A DNA stretch of 64,000 bases from Mangrovimonas xylaniphaga. GTDB taxonomy: Bacteria; Bacteroidota; Bacteroidia; Flavobacteriales; Flavobacteriaceae. The stretch is taken from assembly GCF_001280435.1 (NCBI RefSeq), contig NZ_LBIP01000013.1, positions 186,001 to 250,000 of the forward strand, read 5' to 3'. Below are positions 16,528 through 24,841 of this stretch, in pieces (positions within the stretch are counted from its first letter, which is position 1; each line of letters starts with the position of its first letter). The position numbers were made by a program, and so were the translations under genes. The notes below the pieces were generated by a model, which was not told the origin of the DNA, searched no databases, and saw only the letters and a list, made by a program, of their open reading frames with translations.

Positions 16528-17349
16528 TCAATACCATCTGTTTTTATTGAACTGTGTTTTCTTCCAATACCACATGATAAGGAATCCTGTCAAAGCACCT
16601 CCAATATGTGCTATATAAGCTGTATTACTAGGACTAAAGAACGACTGACCGGTAAGCGCCGAAATCAAATCCAAAATGATAATTCCTGGGATAAAATATT
16701 TAGCTTTTATAGGGATTGGCAGAAAAATCAACATAAGTTTTGCTTCAGGATTCATCATTCCAAAGGCCGCCAATAATCCCATAATACATCCGGAGGCCCC
16801 CACCATGGAAGAGTTTGTTTTAACATTTAAATGATAAAATGCCTGAAAACTATTCTTATCCACTAGTGAAAAATTCTCGTTAAATGTCGTGAAAATAGGT
16901 TGCATTTTATCATATAAGATATCCCCGTTATAATAGTTTCCTTTAACGATATCTAGATTAATAATTTCTTGAACCATATCCGTAGGCAAACCTAAAGAGG
17001 AAATTTCTTTTAAATCAGGAAAAATTTGAATATAGTAAACAATGAACGTTAGCAAAACAGCTCCCAAACCAGAGGATATATAAAGAAATAAAAATTTCTT
17101 ATTTCCCAACTGCTGCTCCACCGCACTTCCAAACATCCATAAAGCCAACATATTAAACGCAATGTGCGCTATATTGCCATGCATAAACATATGGGTAATA
17201 ATCTGCCAAGGTTGGAAGAATTCATGTTTCGGAAAATACAAGGCAAACCATTTGTAAAACAATTCGCCATGACCTATAGTAATGGTACCAATAAACATGA
17301 TCACATTAATAATAATGAGATGTTTTACGGTATCGGTAATCCTAATCAT
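16528..17349 (-). CDS. Rhomboid family intramembrane serine protease
   Basis: 273 residues. Family signatures in order: HGNIAHIAFNMLALW, VGASGCIMGLLAAFG (nucleophile Ser) and AHIGGALTGF (catalytic His). Between helices there is a long loop of about 60 residues (about 105-165) not seen in the neighbouring copy. Starts 3 bp after mutL on the minus strand. Substrates unknown. Confidence 0.9.
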   Translation of the reverse strand: MIRITDTVKHLIIINVIMFIGTITIGHGELFYKWFALYFPKHEFFQPWQIITHMFMHGNIAHIAFNMLALWMFGSAVEQQLGNKKFLFLYISSGLGAVLLTFIVYYIQIFPDLKEISSLGLPTDMVQEIINLDIVKGNYYNGDILYDKMQPIFTTFNENFSLVDKNSFQAFYHLNVKTNSSMVGASGCIMGLLAAFGMMNPEAKLMLIFLPIPIKAKYFIPGIIILDLISALTGQSFFSPSNTAYIAHIGGALTGFLIMWYWKKTQFNKNRWY

Positions 17350-17352
17350 AGT

Positions 17353-19266
17353 CTACATAAATTTTTTATCCAAATCGTCCACACTCATCGTAATGAAGGT
17401 TGGTCTATTGGTTGGTGACACAGAAGGTTCTTTACAGGCAAACAGACTGTTAACCATGTGCTCTTGTTCTAACTTTGTAAGAGATTGTCCTGTTTTGATG
17501 GCCAAACTTTTGGCGATGGATTTAGCCAAAAGATCGGTGGCACTAAAACTACTATCAGGCACTTCCTGTTCCACATCGCTGATGAGCTGCTCCAAAATAA
17601 TGGACACTTCACTCTCGGGCACATTTACGGGAACACCAGTAATCTCAACAAGATCCTCACTGAATTGGGAAAACACAAAGCCTGTAAATTCCAAATCTTC
17701 CTTAAGACTCTCTAAAATAGGAATTTCATTTGATGAAAAGTGCAATTCCAAAGGAAAAAGTAGCTGTTGGCTTACCGCTTCCCTAACGGTCATACTTTTC
17801 AGCAGGTTTTCATAAAGAATACGTTGGTGGGCCCGGTGCTGGTCGATTACCAACATCCCCGACTTAATCGTGCTTACGATGTATTTGTTATGAACCTGAT
17901 ACGTGTTTTGTGTCGCCCCTACTTCATGATCTTGGAACAATGGTTCGGTGGTTTCCTCACTTTCAAATTCTACTTCACTAAAATCCTCTTCATCTCTAGT
18001 CCCTTTGGATTCCAAACCAACATAAAGACTCTCCCAACTAGCTCCTGTATCTTTTTTATACGATGTAGTTGCAAAGCTTCCTCCTCCAAAAGAAGAAGAA
18101 GAAGAAGAAGAAGAAGAAGAAGAAGAAGAAGAAGATTGACGCGAAGTACTCATCTCCTCCGCAAACGGATTAAAGTTTCTATCCACTTCTATCGTTGGTG
18201 TGGATGCCTTCTTATCTTTATAATCATAAGGCGTATCCAAATTGGTATCCAAATCGAAATCCAAAACCGGAGCAATATTGAACTGCCCCAAACTGTGCTT
18301 TACCGAAGAACGGATAATGGCATATAAGGTATGCTCGTCATCAAATTTAATTTCGGTTTTGGTTGGATGAATATTGATATCGATAGTTTTTGGGTCTACC
18401 TCCAAATTCAAGAAATAACTTGGATGCGCCCCATCTTTTATCAAGCCTTCAAAGGCTGAATTGATGGCATGGTTGAGATAGGCACTCTTGATAAAACGAT
18501 CATTTACAAAAAAGAACTGTTCGTTACGGTTCTTCTTGGCAAATTCCGGTTTTCCAACAAAGCCCGAAATCTTTAGAACTTCGGTGACTTCATTTACGGG
18601 CACCAATTTTTCGTTGGTCTTGCCTCCAAAAATATTCACCACACGCTGCCTATAATTACTAGCAGGTAAATTAAAGGTTTCACTGCCGTTATGATACATC
18701 ATAAAGGCGATATCCGGATGCGCCAAAGCTACACGCTGAAACTCATCGATGATATGACGAAGCTCAACCGTATTGGACTTTAAAAAGTTACGTCGTGCCG
18801 GAATATTAAAAAACAAATGCTTCACAGCTACCGAGGTACCTTCGGGTGTGACCACCACTTCTTGCGCGGTGACCTCACTGCCTTCAATGGTAATTTGGGT
18901 CCCTAATTCCTCTTCGCGTTGACGGGTTTTAAGCTCTACATGGGCAATGGCTGCAATACTGGCCAAAGCCTCTCCCCTAAAACCTTTGGTATGCAAACTG
19001 AACAAATCTTCAGCTGCCCTGATTTTGGAGGTGGCATGGCGCTCAAAACTCAACCGTGCATCGGTAGGGCTCATCCCCTTCCCATTGTCGATAACCTGAA
19101 TGAGCGTTTTTCCCGCTTCTTTTATAATAAGTTTTACCTGATTGGCGTCGGCATCAATAGCATTTTCCATAAGTTCCTTTACCACGGAAGCAGGCCTTTG
19201 CACCACTTCACCGGCAGCTATTTGATTGGCAACGTGATCAGGTAAGAGTTGAATGATGTCTGCCAT
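17353..19266 (-). CDS. mutL: DNA mismatch repair protein MutL
   Basis: 637 residues. The N-terminal GHKL ATPase is complete: ELMENAIDAD, DNGKGM and FRGEALASI, then NVHPTK-type INIHPTKTEIKF. A variable linker contains 15 consecutive Ser residues (378-392), all TCT codons. The C-terminal dimerisation domain carries DQHRAHQRILYE (from Asp475), a degenerate form of the nicking motif DQHAxxExxxxE, and ends with SPTNRPTF where nuclease MutL proteins usually have CPHGRP. Start fits the ADIIQLLPDHVANQIAAGEVV opening. Confidence 0.95.
   Translation of the reverse strand: MADIIQLLPDHVANQIAAGEVVQRPASVVKELMENAIDADANQVKLIIKEAGKTLIQVIDNGKGMSPTDARLSFERHATSKIRAAEDLFSLHTKGFRGEALASIAAIAHVELKTRQREEELGTQITIEGSEVTAQEVVVTPEGTSVAVKHLFFNIPARRNFLKSNTVELRHIIDEFQRVALAHPDIAFMMYHNGSETFNLPASNYRQRVVNIFGGKTNEKLVPVNEVTEVLKISGFVGKPEFAKKNRNEQFFFVNDRFIKSAYLNHAINSAFEGLIKDGAHPSYFLNLEVDPKTIDINIHPTKTEIKFDDEHTLYAIIRSSVKHSLGQFNIAPVLDFDLDTNLDTPYDYKDKKASTPTIEVDRNFNPFAEEMSTSRQSSSSSSSSSSSSSSSFGGGSFATTSYKKDTGASWESLYVGLESKGTRDEEDFSEVEFESEETTEPLFQDHEVGATQNTYQVHNKYIVSTIKSGMLVIDQHRAHQRILYENLLKSMTVREAVSQQLLFPLELHFSSNEIPILESLKEDLEFTGFVFSQFSEDLVEITGVPVNVPESEVSIILEQLISDVEQEVPDSSFSATDLLAKSIAKSLAIKTGQSLTKLEQEHMVNSLFACKEPSVSPTNRPTFITMSVDDLDKKFM
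18091..18135 (-). repeat. (TCT)15 trinucleotide microsatellite inside mutL
   Basis: Plus strand reads 15 uninterrupted AGA triplets, in frame with mutL, giving 15 TCT serine codons. Any whole-unit gain or loss keeps the frame and only changes linker length. Confidence 0.95.
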
Positions 19267-19553
19267 TAGGGTTTTGAAAAGAATATAGATAAATCGAAAT
19301 CGATGATAATAAGGAATATCAGAATCAAGATTCCCACAATAATCAGGACACGCTGGTTGGCGCCCATGGTGTCTGGGTTGTTCTTATAATCTTCCAAAGC
19401 ATTGTTGACCTTGGTTTTCAGACCTCTGTTGTTGCCTACGGTCTGCCTGTAGTCATCAAATTTATGCTTCAGCTCATAAGGACTTCCTTCACCTTTATAA
19501 TATCGTGGTGTATACTCGAATTTCTTGTTCTTTTTTAAGCTAAATATTCCCAT
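19266..19553 (-). CDS. Small single-pass membrane protein, KNKxxxYTP type (a)
   Basis: 95 residues. A basic N-terminus with KKNKKFEYTPRYYKGE is followed by a charged middle and one C-terminal transmembrane helix (about 68-90). Its stop overlaps the mutL start by one base. The N-terminal motif matches that of the next small gene (RKNKRYSYTPKHLKSE), so the two look related. No known domain. Seems to be a flavobacterial neighbour of mutL and ribH. Confidence 0.75.
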   Translation of the reverse strand: MGIFSLKKNKKFEYTPRYYKGEGSPYELKHKFDDYRQTVGNNRGLKTKVNNALEDYKNNPDTMGANQRVLIIVGILILIFLIIIDFDLSIFFSKP

Positions 19554-19563
19554 AATGTATCTG

Positions 19564-19782
19564 TTATTCGTAACGACTTAAAATGTATAGTAGTACTAGA
19601 ACAGTAATCAAAAATAAGACCAAAAAAGGAAGCGAGGTAAAAAAAGATTTTTTTCGGCGGTTAGCATCCCTAACTTCCTTCCATTGCGACTCCATAGTGT
19701 CTCTGGCTTCCTTCTCCTCACTTTTTAGATGTTTGGGAGTATAGCTGTACCGCTTATTTTTACGTTGGCCAAATAAATTCAC
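19564..19782 (-). CDS. Small single-pass membrane protein, KNKxxxYTP type (b)
   Basis: 72 residues: FGQRKNKRYSYTPKHLKSE at the N-terminus, a highly charged middle, then a C-terminal helix (about 48-68). It is 10 bp upstream of its probable relative and has a perfect -7 box (TACATTTG on the minus strand) about 27 bp before its ATG, so it heads the mutL transcript. Homologues may be misnamed after riboflavin synthase because of the ribH neighbour; nothing in the sequence supports that. Confidence 0.75.
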   Translation of the reverse strand: MNLFGQRKNKRYSYTPKHLKSEEKEARDTMESQWKEVRDANRRKKSFFTSLPFLVLFLITVLVLLYILSRYE

Positions 19783-19808
19783 TATAAAATTTCGTCACTA
19801 TTACACTT

Positions 19809-19816
19809 CAAATGTA
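19809..19816 (-). promoter_or_regulatory. Promoter -7 box of the small protein-mutL-rhomboid block
   Basis: TACATTTG on the minus strand, exact TAnnTTTG match, 27 bp before the ATG at 19782. Confidence 0.55.
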
Positions 19817-19905
19817 CTTAAAATACAAGGAAATATCATGCTTGGTATGCTAAAAAATGTTAACACACCCAACTTAAAAAAATTGACGTTGGAATCGGAT
19901 TGGTA

Positions 19906-20385
19906 CTAAGCGTTTTGGCGCAGTACAGCCATTTTAATGGCCGCTACGGCTGCTTCTACCCCTTTGTTTCCATGTTTCCCACCGGAACGGTCTATGGCCT
20001 GCTGCATGGTATTGTCTGTCAACACACAAAAGATCACAGGGATATCGTGCTGTACATTCAAATCCTTGATGCCTTGGGAAACGGCTTCGCATACAAAATC
20101 AAAATGCTTGGTTTCTCCTTGGATCACACTACCTATAGCAATTACGGCATCTACTTGTTGTTCCTGCATTTTTTTGCTTCCGTAGATAAGCTCGTAGCTT
20201 CCCGGGACATGCCATTGCAGTATATTTTCGGGAAGAGTCCCGTGTTCTACCAAAGTGTCATAAGCCCCTTGGGCCAGTCCTTCGGTGATGTTATCGTTCC
20301 ATTCTGAAACAACAATCCCAAACCGAAAGTCCTTCGCGTTTGGGATTGTGTTTTTATCGTATTGAGATAAATTTGTTGTTGCCAT
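19906..20385 (-). CDS. ribH: 6,7-dimethyl-8-ribityllumazine synthase
   Basis: Condenses 5-amino-6-ribitylaminouracil with 3,4-dihydroxy-2-butanone 4-phosphate in riboflavin synthesis. 159 residues, normal length. Family motifs: VPGSYELIYG, GSVIQGETKHFDFV (substrate-binding and catalytic His) and VLTDNTMQQAIDRSGG, GNKGVEAA. It lies 1 bp after the TPR gene; other rib genes are not nearby. Confidence 0.95.
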   Translation of the reverse strand: MATTNLSQYDKNTIPNAKDFRFGIVVSEWNDNITEGLAQGAYDTLVEHGTLPENILQWHVPGSYELIYGSKKMQEQQVDAVIAIGSVIQGETKHFDFVCEAVSQGIKDLNVQHDIPVIFCVLTDNTMQQAIDRSGGKHGNKGVEAAVAAIKMAVLRQNA

Positions 20386-20386
20386 A

Positions 20387-21157
20387 TTATAGAGCTGCTT
20401 CCGCTCTACCTATGAAAACATCAATATTTGTAGCTTCCGTAGAGTCTGGAAATTCATTTTTGATACGCTTAAAGTAAGTCAAGGCTTTGTTGGCATCTCC
20501 CAACTTGTTAGCAAGAGTTGCCGCCTTAAACAAATACAATGGTGTAGTAAATTCGTTGGCTGAAGCATTAATAGCCTGCTCATAGTACCCTAGAGCATCA
20601 TCCAATTGATCCAATTGCACAAAGGCATCTCCAATACCTCCTTTTGCCAAAGGAGCCAACATGATATCACTACTTGAAAAGTTTTGTAGATATTCAATGG
20701 CGTTTTTGTAATCCTTAAGGTTTAAATACGCCATACCTGCATAATAATTGGCTAAGTTTCCTGCTGGAGTCCCGCTGTACTTGTCAGCAATATCCACCAT
20801 TCCAAACTTTCCTCCAGAACCTTCCAAGGCCAAGGTGTAAAGAGAATCTTTTTCAGTACCGTTTACCGCTTGGTCAAAATACTGTTGTGCAGTGAACATG
20901 TCGTTCATAGCTTCTTCAGCTTTTGGCTCGGCAATAAATTTGTTATACCCCAAATATCCCAAAATAAAAACCGCTACGGCTCCTACGGCAACCAAAATAG
21001 TCTTTTGGTTCTTTTCGGCCCATTCTTCAGTTTTTGATGCGGACTCATCTAAGGTGTTAAACACCTCAGCTGTAGTTGAGTGCTCGTCTACAATCTCTTC
21101 TTCCTGTGGTTCTACTTTAGTCTTTGGTTTATATCCTCTTTTCTTGTAAGTTGCCAT
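20387..21157 (-). CDS. TPR-containing membrane protein, YfgM/AncA-like
   Basis: 257 residues from the ATG at 21157. A further in-frame ATG at 21241 is rejected because a perfect -7 box (21179-21186) lies between them. The basic N-terminus (YKKRGYKPKTK) precedes one transmembrane helix (about 54-73) and then TPR-like helical repeats (NYYAGMAYLNLKDYKNAIEYL, GDAFVQLDQLDDALGYYEQA). Topology fits YfgM-type single-pass proteins associated with envelope folding or division. Exact role unproven. Confidence 0.8.
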   Translation of the reverse strand: MATYKKRGYKPKTKVEPQEEEIVDEHSTTAEVFNTLDESASKTEEWAEKNQKTILVAVGAVAVFILGYLGYNKFIAEPKAEEAMNDMFTAQQYFDQAVNGTEKDSLYTLALEGSGGKFGMVDIADKYSGTPAGNLANYYAGMAYLNLKDYKNAIEYLQNFSSSDIMLAPLAKGGIGDAFVQLDQLDDALGYYEQAINASANEFTTPLYLFKAATLANKLGDANKALTYFKRIKNEFPDSTEATNIDVFIGRAEAAL

Positions 21158-21178
21158 ATATTCTGTATTAATGCGCCG

Positions 21179-21186
21179 CAAAAATA
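21179..21186 (-). promoter_or_regulatory. Promoter -7 box of TPR gene and ribH
   Basis: TATTTTTG on the minus strand, exact TAnnTTTG match, 22 bp before the ATG at 21157. It decides the start of the TPR gene, because the longer frame begins upstream of it. Confidence 0.6.
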
Positions 21187-21288
21187 AAATTTTTATTGAT
21201 AAATAAAAGGCAATTTTTTTGTTATTTTTAATAATTTGCACCGCCTTTTGCAGAACTGGAGCAAAAACACATCTTACATTCTCATTTT

Positions 21289-22368
21289 ATGATTTTAAAG
21301 TCTCTTTCATTAATCAACTACAAGAATTTTGAAAGCCAATCCTTTACGTTTGATGCCAAAATCAATTGTTTTGTTGGAGCCAATGGCATTGGAAAAACCA
21401 ATGTGCTGGATGCTATTTACCATTTATCCTTTGGAAAAAGCTACTTCAACCCTATTGCCTCCCAGAACATTAAACATGGTGAAGACTTTTTTGTAATAGA
21501 TGGTGTTTTTGACCGTGAAGAACGCTCCGAAAAAATTATTGTATCCCTTAAAAAAGGCCAGAAAAAAGTCATTAAACGCAATGCCAAGGTTTACGATAAA
21601 TTTAGTGACCACATTGGCTTTATTCCATTGGTGATCATTTCTCCTGCCGATAGGGACTTGATTTTGGAAGGCAGCGAAACACGACGCAAGTTCATAGACA
21701 GCGTCATTTCGCAAAGCGACAAGGTATATTTAAATAACCTCATCAATTACAACAAGGTGCTTTCGCAACGGAATGCCCTATTGAAATTTTTCGCCCTGAA
21801 CAACACGTTCAATGCCCAAACCCTGGAAGTGTACAACGAACAATTGCACCAGTACGGCACCGCTATTTTTAATACCCGTGATGAATTTTTAAAAACTTTC
21901 ATCCCTATTTTCAAATCGCGCTATGAAGCCATAAGCAATAGCATGGAAACCGTGAACCTCAGTTACAAAAGCGATCTTTTTGAGCACGACCTATTAGAGC
22001 TTTTTGCCCAAAATCTGAACAAGGACAAGGCGTTGCAATACACTAGTAGAGGCATCCATAAGGACGACCTTAACTTTGAAATAGAGGATTACCCCATCAA
22101 GAAATTTGGAAGTCAAGGTCAGCAAAAGTCCTTTTTAATTGCCTTGAAATTGGCACAATTCGACTTTATAAAACAGCAAAGCGGCGTTACTCCCATCCTA
22201 CTTTTGGATGACATTTTTGACAAACTGGACGAACATCGCGTAGCCCAAATTATCAGTTTGGTGGACCACGAACATTTTGGGCAATTGTTTTTAAGCGATA
22301 CCCATGCCGACCGTACCGAAAACATCATCAAGCAAATTCACCAATCTTACAAGATTTTTAAACTGTAA
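21289..22368 (+). CDS. recF: DNA replication and repair protein RecF
   Basis: 359 residues. SMC-like ATPase that helps load RecA at gaps. The opening is [17 protein letters not shown], the P-loop is [12 protein letters not shown], and the signature and Walker B motifs are [17 protein letters not shown] and [11 protein letters not shown]. It is divergent from the TPR/ribH unit. dnaA, dnaN and gyrB are not adjacent, as is usual in Bacteroidota. Confidence 0.95.
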   Translation: MILKSLSLINYKNFESQSFTFDAKINCFVGANGIGKTNVLDAIYHLSFGKSYFNPIASQNIKHGEDFFVIDGVFDREERSEKIIVSLKKGQKKVIKRNAKVYDKFSDHIGFIPLVIISPADRDLILEGSETRRKFIDSVISQSDKVYLNNLINYNKVLSQRNALLKFFALNNTFNAQTLEVYNEQLHQYGTAIFNTRDEFLKTFIPIFKSRYEAISNSMETVNLSYKSDLFEHDLLELFAQNLNKDKALQYTSRGIHKDDLNFEIEDYPIKKFGSQGQQKSFLIALKLAQFDFIKQQSGVTPILLLDDIFDKLDEHRVAQIISLVDHEHFGQLFLSDTHADRTENIIKQIHQSYKIFKL

Positions 22369-22452
22369 ATCCTCTTTCATCTTAAAAAGAAAAGACAATC
22401 CTTGTATTTTCCCATAGGATGGCAGACCTTTGGAATTCAAAGTTTATAACAG

Positions 22453-22878
22453 ATGAAATTCAAACTTTTCTTTACAGTTTTAGCCTGTTTCACACTATTT
22501 CATTGTGGAAAAAATCCAGAAACATCCCTGCAATATCTCAATGGTTACTGGGAAATCAAGGAAGTCACTTTGGCCGATGGCTCCAAACGGGAATACACCT
22601 TCAGCAATACCATAGATTTTATAGAACTTAATGACAGTTTGGTTGGGTTCAGAAAAAAATTGACACCTACTTTGGAAGGCACATTTAAAACTTCTGGTGA
22701 TGCTGAAAATATCAAGGCTATCATACAGCATGACAGTTTGATTTTGGAGTATACCACTCCTTTTTCCAACTGGAAGGAAACCGTCCTAAAGGCTACCGAG
22801 GACAAACTTTTAATCGTCAATGCACAGAAAGATTTGTACCTTTACAGTCGTTATGAACCTTTAGAACGCATCAATTAA
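22453..22878 (+). CDS. Small lipoprotein, lipocalin-like
   Basis: 141 residues with a lipobox (LFHC, Cys at about 18). The mature protein starts with a LNGYWEIKEVTLADGSKREY segment and alternating beta strands, reminiscent of small lipocalin-like (LNGxWxI) lipoproteins of Bacteroidota. Its stop overlaps the DUF721 start by one base. Function unknown. Confidence 0.75.
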   Translation: MKFKLFFTVLACFTLFHCGKNPETSLQYLNGYWEIKEVTLADGSKREYTFSNTIDFIELNDSLVGFRKKLTPTLEGTFKTSGDAENIKAIIQHDSLILEYTTPFSNWKETVLKATEDKLLIVNAQKDLYLYSRYEPLERIN

Positions 22879-23174
22879 TGGCAAAACGGCACAGTGAATA
22901 TTTAAGCATCAGTGAGGTACTCAAGGAATTTGTAGATACCAATAATCTGCAAGGCGGTCTGGACAAAATAGATGTAAGGGATGCCTGGGCAAAAATGATG
23001 GGAAATGGCGTGAACAACTATACCACGGCCATTCAATTGGAGCGAGACACCTTGTATGTGCAACTGAGCTCTAGTGTACTTCGGGAAGAATTGAGTTACG
23101 GCAAGGAAAAAATTATCAGCATGCTCAACGAATCCTTGGGCAAGGAAGTCATCAAAACCCTTGTACTTCGTTAA
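22878..23174 (+). CDS. DUF721 (DciA-like) protein
   Basis: 98 residues. It matches DUF721 through IDVRDAWAKMMGNGVNNYTT and LYVQLSSSVLREELSYGKEKII. DciA, a DUF721 member, acts as a replicative helicase loader in many bacteria lacking DnaC. Location next to recF fits a DNA-replication role, but identification as a functional DciA is inference. Confidence 0.82.
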   Translation: MAKRHSEYLSISEVLKEFVDTNNLQGGLDKIDVRDAWAKMMGNGVNNYTTAIQLERDTLYVQLSSSVLREELSYGKEKIISMLNESLGKEVIKTLVLR

Positions 23175-23194
23175 AAGCAAAACCCTATAAAAAC

Positions 23195-23223
23195 AAAAAA
23201 CGCAACGGTATCGTTGCGTTTTT
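23195..23223. terminator. Bidirectional rho-independent terminator
   Basis: Stem AAAAACGCAACG / CGTTGCGTTTTT (23196-23207 with 23212-23223) and loop GTAT, between the convergent DUF721 and ndk genes. A and T runs on the two sides allow use from both strands. Confidence 0.9.
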
Positions 23224-23243
23224 CTGTTTATGGTAAATGTACC

Positions 23244-23663
23244 TTAAAACATTTCTCTTCCTGCAAAGTGGAATGCACCTTCAATGGCAGCATTTTCATC
23301 GCTATCACTTCCGTGAACAGCATTCTCCCCAATAGACTCAGCATACATTTGACGGATAGTTCCCTCAGCAGCTTCAGCAGGATTGGTAGCTCCAATCAAA
23401 GTTCTAAAATCCTCAACAGCATTTTCTTTTTCCAAGATAGCCGCTACAATAGGACCACGGGTCATATATTCTACCAACTCTCCAAAGAAAGGTCTTTCTT
23501 TGTGGATTGCGTAGAAAGCCTCAGCATCTGCAGCAGTCATTTGAGTTAATTTCATTGCTACAATTCTAAATCCAGAAGCTGTAATTTTCTCCAAAATCGC
23601 ACCAATATTCCCTTTTTCAACAGAATCTGGCTTAAGCATTGTAAATGTTCTATTTGTTGCCAT
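23244..23663 (-). CDS. ndk: Nucleoside diphosphate kinase
   Basis: Transfers gamma-phosphate between nucleoside tri- and diphosphates. 139 residues. [16 protein letters not shown] at the start, [14 protein letters not shown], and the active-site segment [15 protein letters not shown] with the phosphorylated His. It is monocistronic: a terminator follows and the likely promoter (23755-23762) lies about 90 bp upstream, giving an unusually long leader. Confidence 0.96.
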   Translation of the reverse strand: MATNRTFTMLKPDSVEKGNIGAILEKITASGFRIVAMKLTQMTAADAEAFYAIHKERPFFGELVEYMTRGPIVAAILEKENAVEDFRTLIGATNPAEAAEGTIRQMYAESIGENAVHGSDSDENAAIEGAFHFAGREMF

Positions 23664-23754
23664 TTTATTATATTAAATTATTCAGATTTTACGTTTGTTT
23701 CCATCACGGTAAAGGGTTTAGGCGCTAACCTATAGGCTCCCCGTAATTTGGGTG

Positions 23755-23762
23755 CAAAAGTA
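23755..23762 (-). promoter_or_regulatory. Promoter -7 box of ndk
   Basis: TACTTTTG on the minus strand, exact consensus, about 92 bp before the ndk ATG. No structured element was recognised in the leader. Confidence 0.5.
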
Positions 23763-23807
23763 ATGCATTTCTTCATAAAAACCACATAAACCATTATTAA
23801 AAAATTG

Positions 23808-23815
23808 TATCTTCG
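23808..23815 (+). promoter_or_regulatory. Promoter -7 box of the nrnA-gldI operon
   Basis: TATCTTCG, one mismatch to TAnnTTTG, 6 bp before the ATG at 23822; implies a very short leader. Confidence 0.45.
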
Positions 23816-23821
23816 CCCTCT

Positions 23822-24841
23822 ATGACAAAGCAAGATATCAAGAACATCCAAACGCTTTTAAGCAGACCAAAACATATTGTAATCATTCCTCACAAGAATC
23901 CAGATGGCGATGCCATGGGCGCCTCTTTGGCCCTATACCACTATCTTAAAAAACTGGATCACGAGGTAAGAGTCATTGCTCCCAACGATTATCCTGACTT
24001 TTTAAAATGGATGCCTGCCGATGAACTTGTTCTAAAATATGAGTTCAGTCGTAAAGAAAGTGATGAGTTTCTTAAAAATGCTGATTTGATTTTTACATTA
24101 GATTTTAATGCCCTAAATCGTATCGGTGATATGGAAACGCCTGTAAAGACTTCCGAAGCCATTAAAATCATGATCGACCACCATCAACAGCCAGACGATT
24201 ATGCGCTCTACACCTATTCTGAAGTGGGCATGTCCTCTACCTGTGAAATGGTTTATCATTTTATTGATAAGTTAGGAGATTTGGAAGCTATCGATCAAGA
24301 CATTGCTACCTGTCTTTACACAGGCATCATGACAGATACAGGATCCTTCCGTTTTGCGTCTACCACAAGCACCACACATAGGGTGATTGCGCATTTAATA
24401 GACCAAGGCGCCCAAAACGCCCAGATTCATAACAATATATACGACACCAATTCCTTCGACCGCCTGCAACTGTTAGGCCGAGCGCTAAGCAATCTTACGG
24501 TTTTGCCCGAATATAAAACAGCCTATATTTCCCTGACCCAAGAAGACCTGAACACCTTCAACTTTAAAAAAGGAGATACCGAAGGTTTTGTGAATTACGG
24601 ACTTTCCGTAGAGGGGGTTGTCCTGGCGGTTATCTTTATTGAAAACCAACAGGAAGGCATTGTAAAAATCTCATTGCGCAGCAAGGGAGATTTCTCGGTG
24701 AACGAATTATCCCGCGCCCATTTTGAAGGTGGCGGCCACACCAATGCTGCTGGGGGTAAAAGCGATTTGTCTTTAGAGGCCACTATTGAAAAATTTATTA
24801 GTATATTACCAAGCTATAAACATGTCCTAAGTCATGAATAA
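23822..24841 (+). CDS. nrnA: DHH-family phosphoesterase (NrnA-type nanoRNase/pAp phosphatase)
   Basis: 339 residues. DHH domain motifs: HKNPDGDAMGASLAL near residue 24, TLDFNALNRIG, and IMIDHHQQPDDY; the C-terminal DHHA1 domain ends in FEGGGHTNAAGG. NrnA proteins degrade 2-5-nt RNAs and dephosphorylate pAp. The gene overlaps gldI by 8 nt. Confidence 0.9.
   Translation: MTKQDIKNIQTLLSRPKHIVIIPHKNPDGDAMGASLALYHYLKKLDHEVRVIAPNDYPDFLKWMPADELVLKYEFSRKESDEFLKNADLIFTLDFNALNRIGDMETPVKTSEAIKIMIDHHQQPDDYALYTYSEVGMSSTCEMVYHFIDKLGDLEAIDQDIATCLYTGIMTDTGSFRFASTTSTTHRVIAHLIDQGAQNAQIHNNIYDTNSFDRLQLLGRALSNLTVLPEYKTAYISLTQEDLNTFNFKKGDTEGFVNYGLSVEGVVLAVIFIENQQEGIVKISLRSKGDFSVNELSRAHFEGGGHTNAAGGKSDLSLEATIEKFISILPSYKHVLSHE

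Noticed and set aside
17767-18327. Plus-strand open frame with a long poly-Arg stretch opposite mutL
   Set aside because: It is the antisense shadow of the TCT repeat in mutL; no signal for expression and mutL is intact.
19564-19782. Naming this small gene as a riboflavin synthase subunit
   Set aside because: The sequence is a charged single-helix membrane protein with no riboflavin synthase feature; the true ribH is at 19906-20385.
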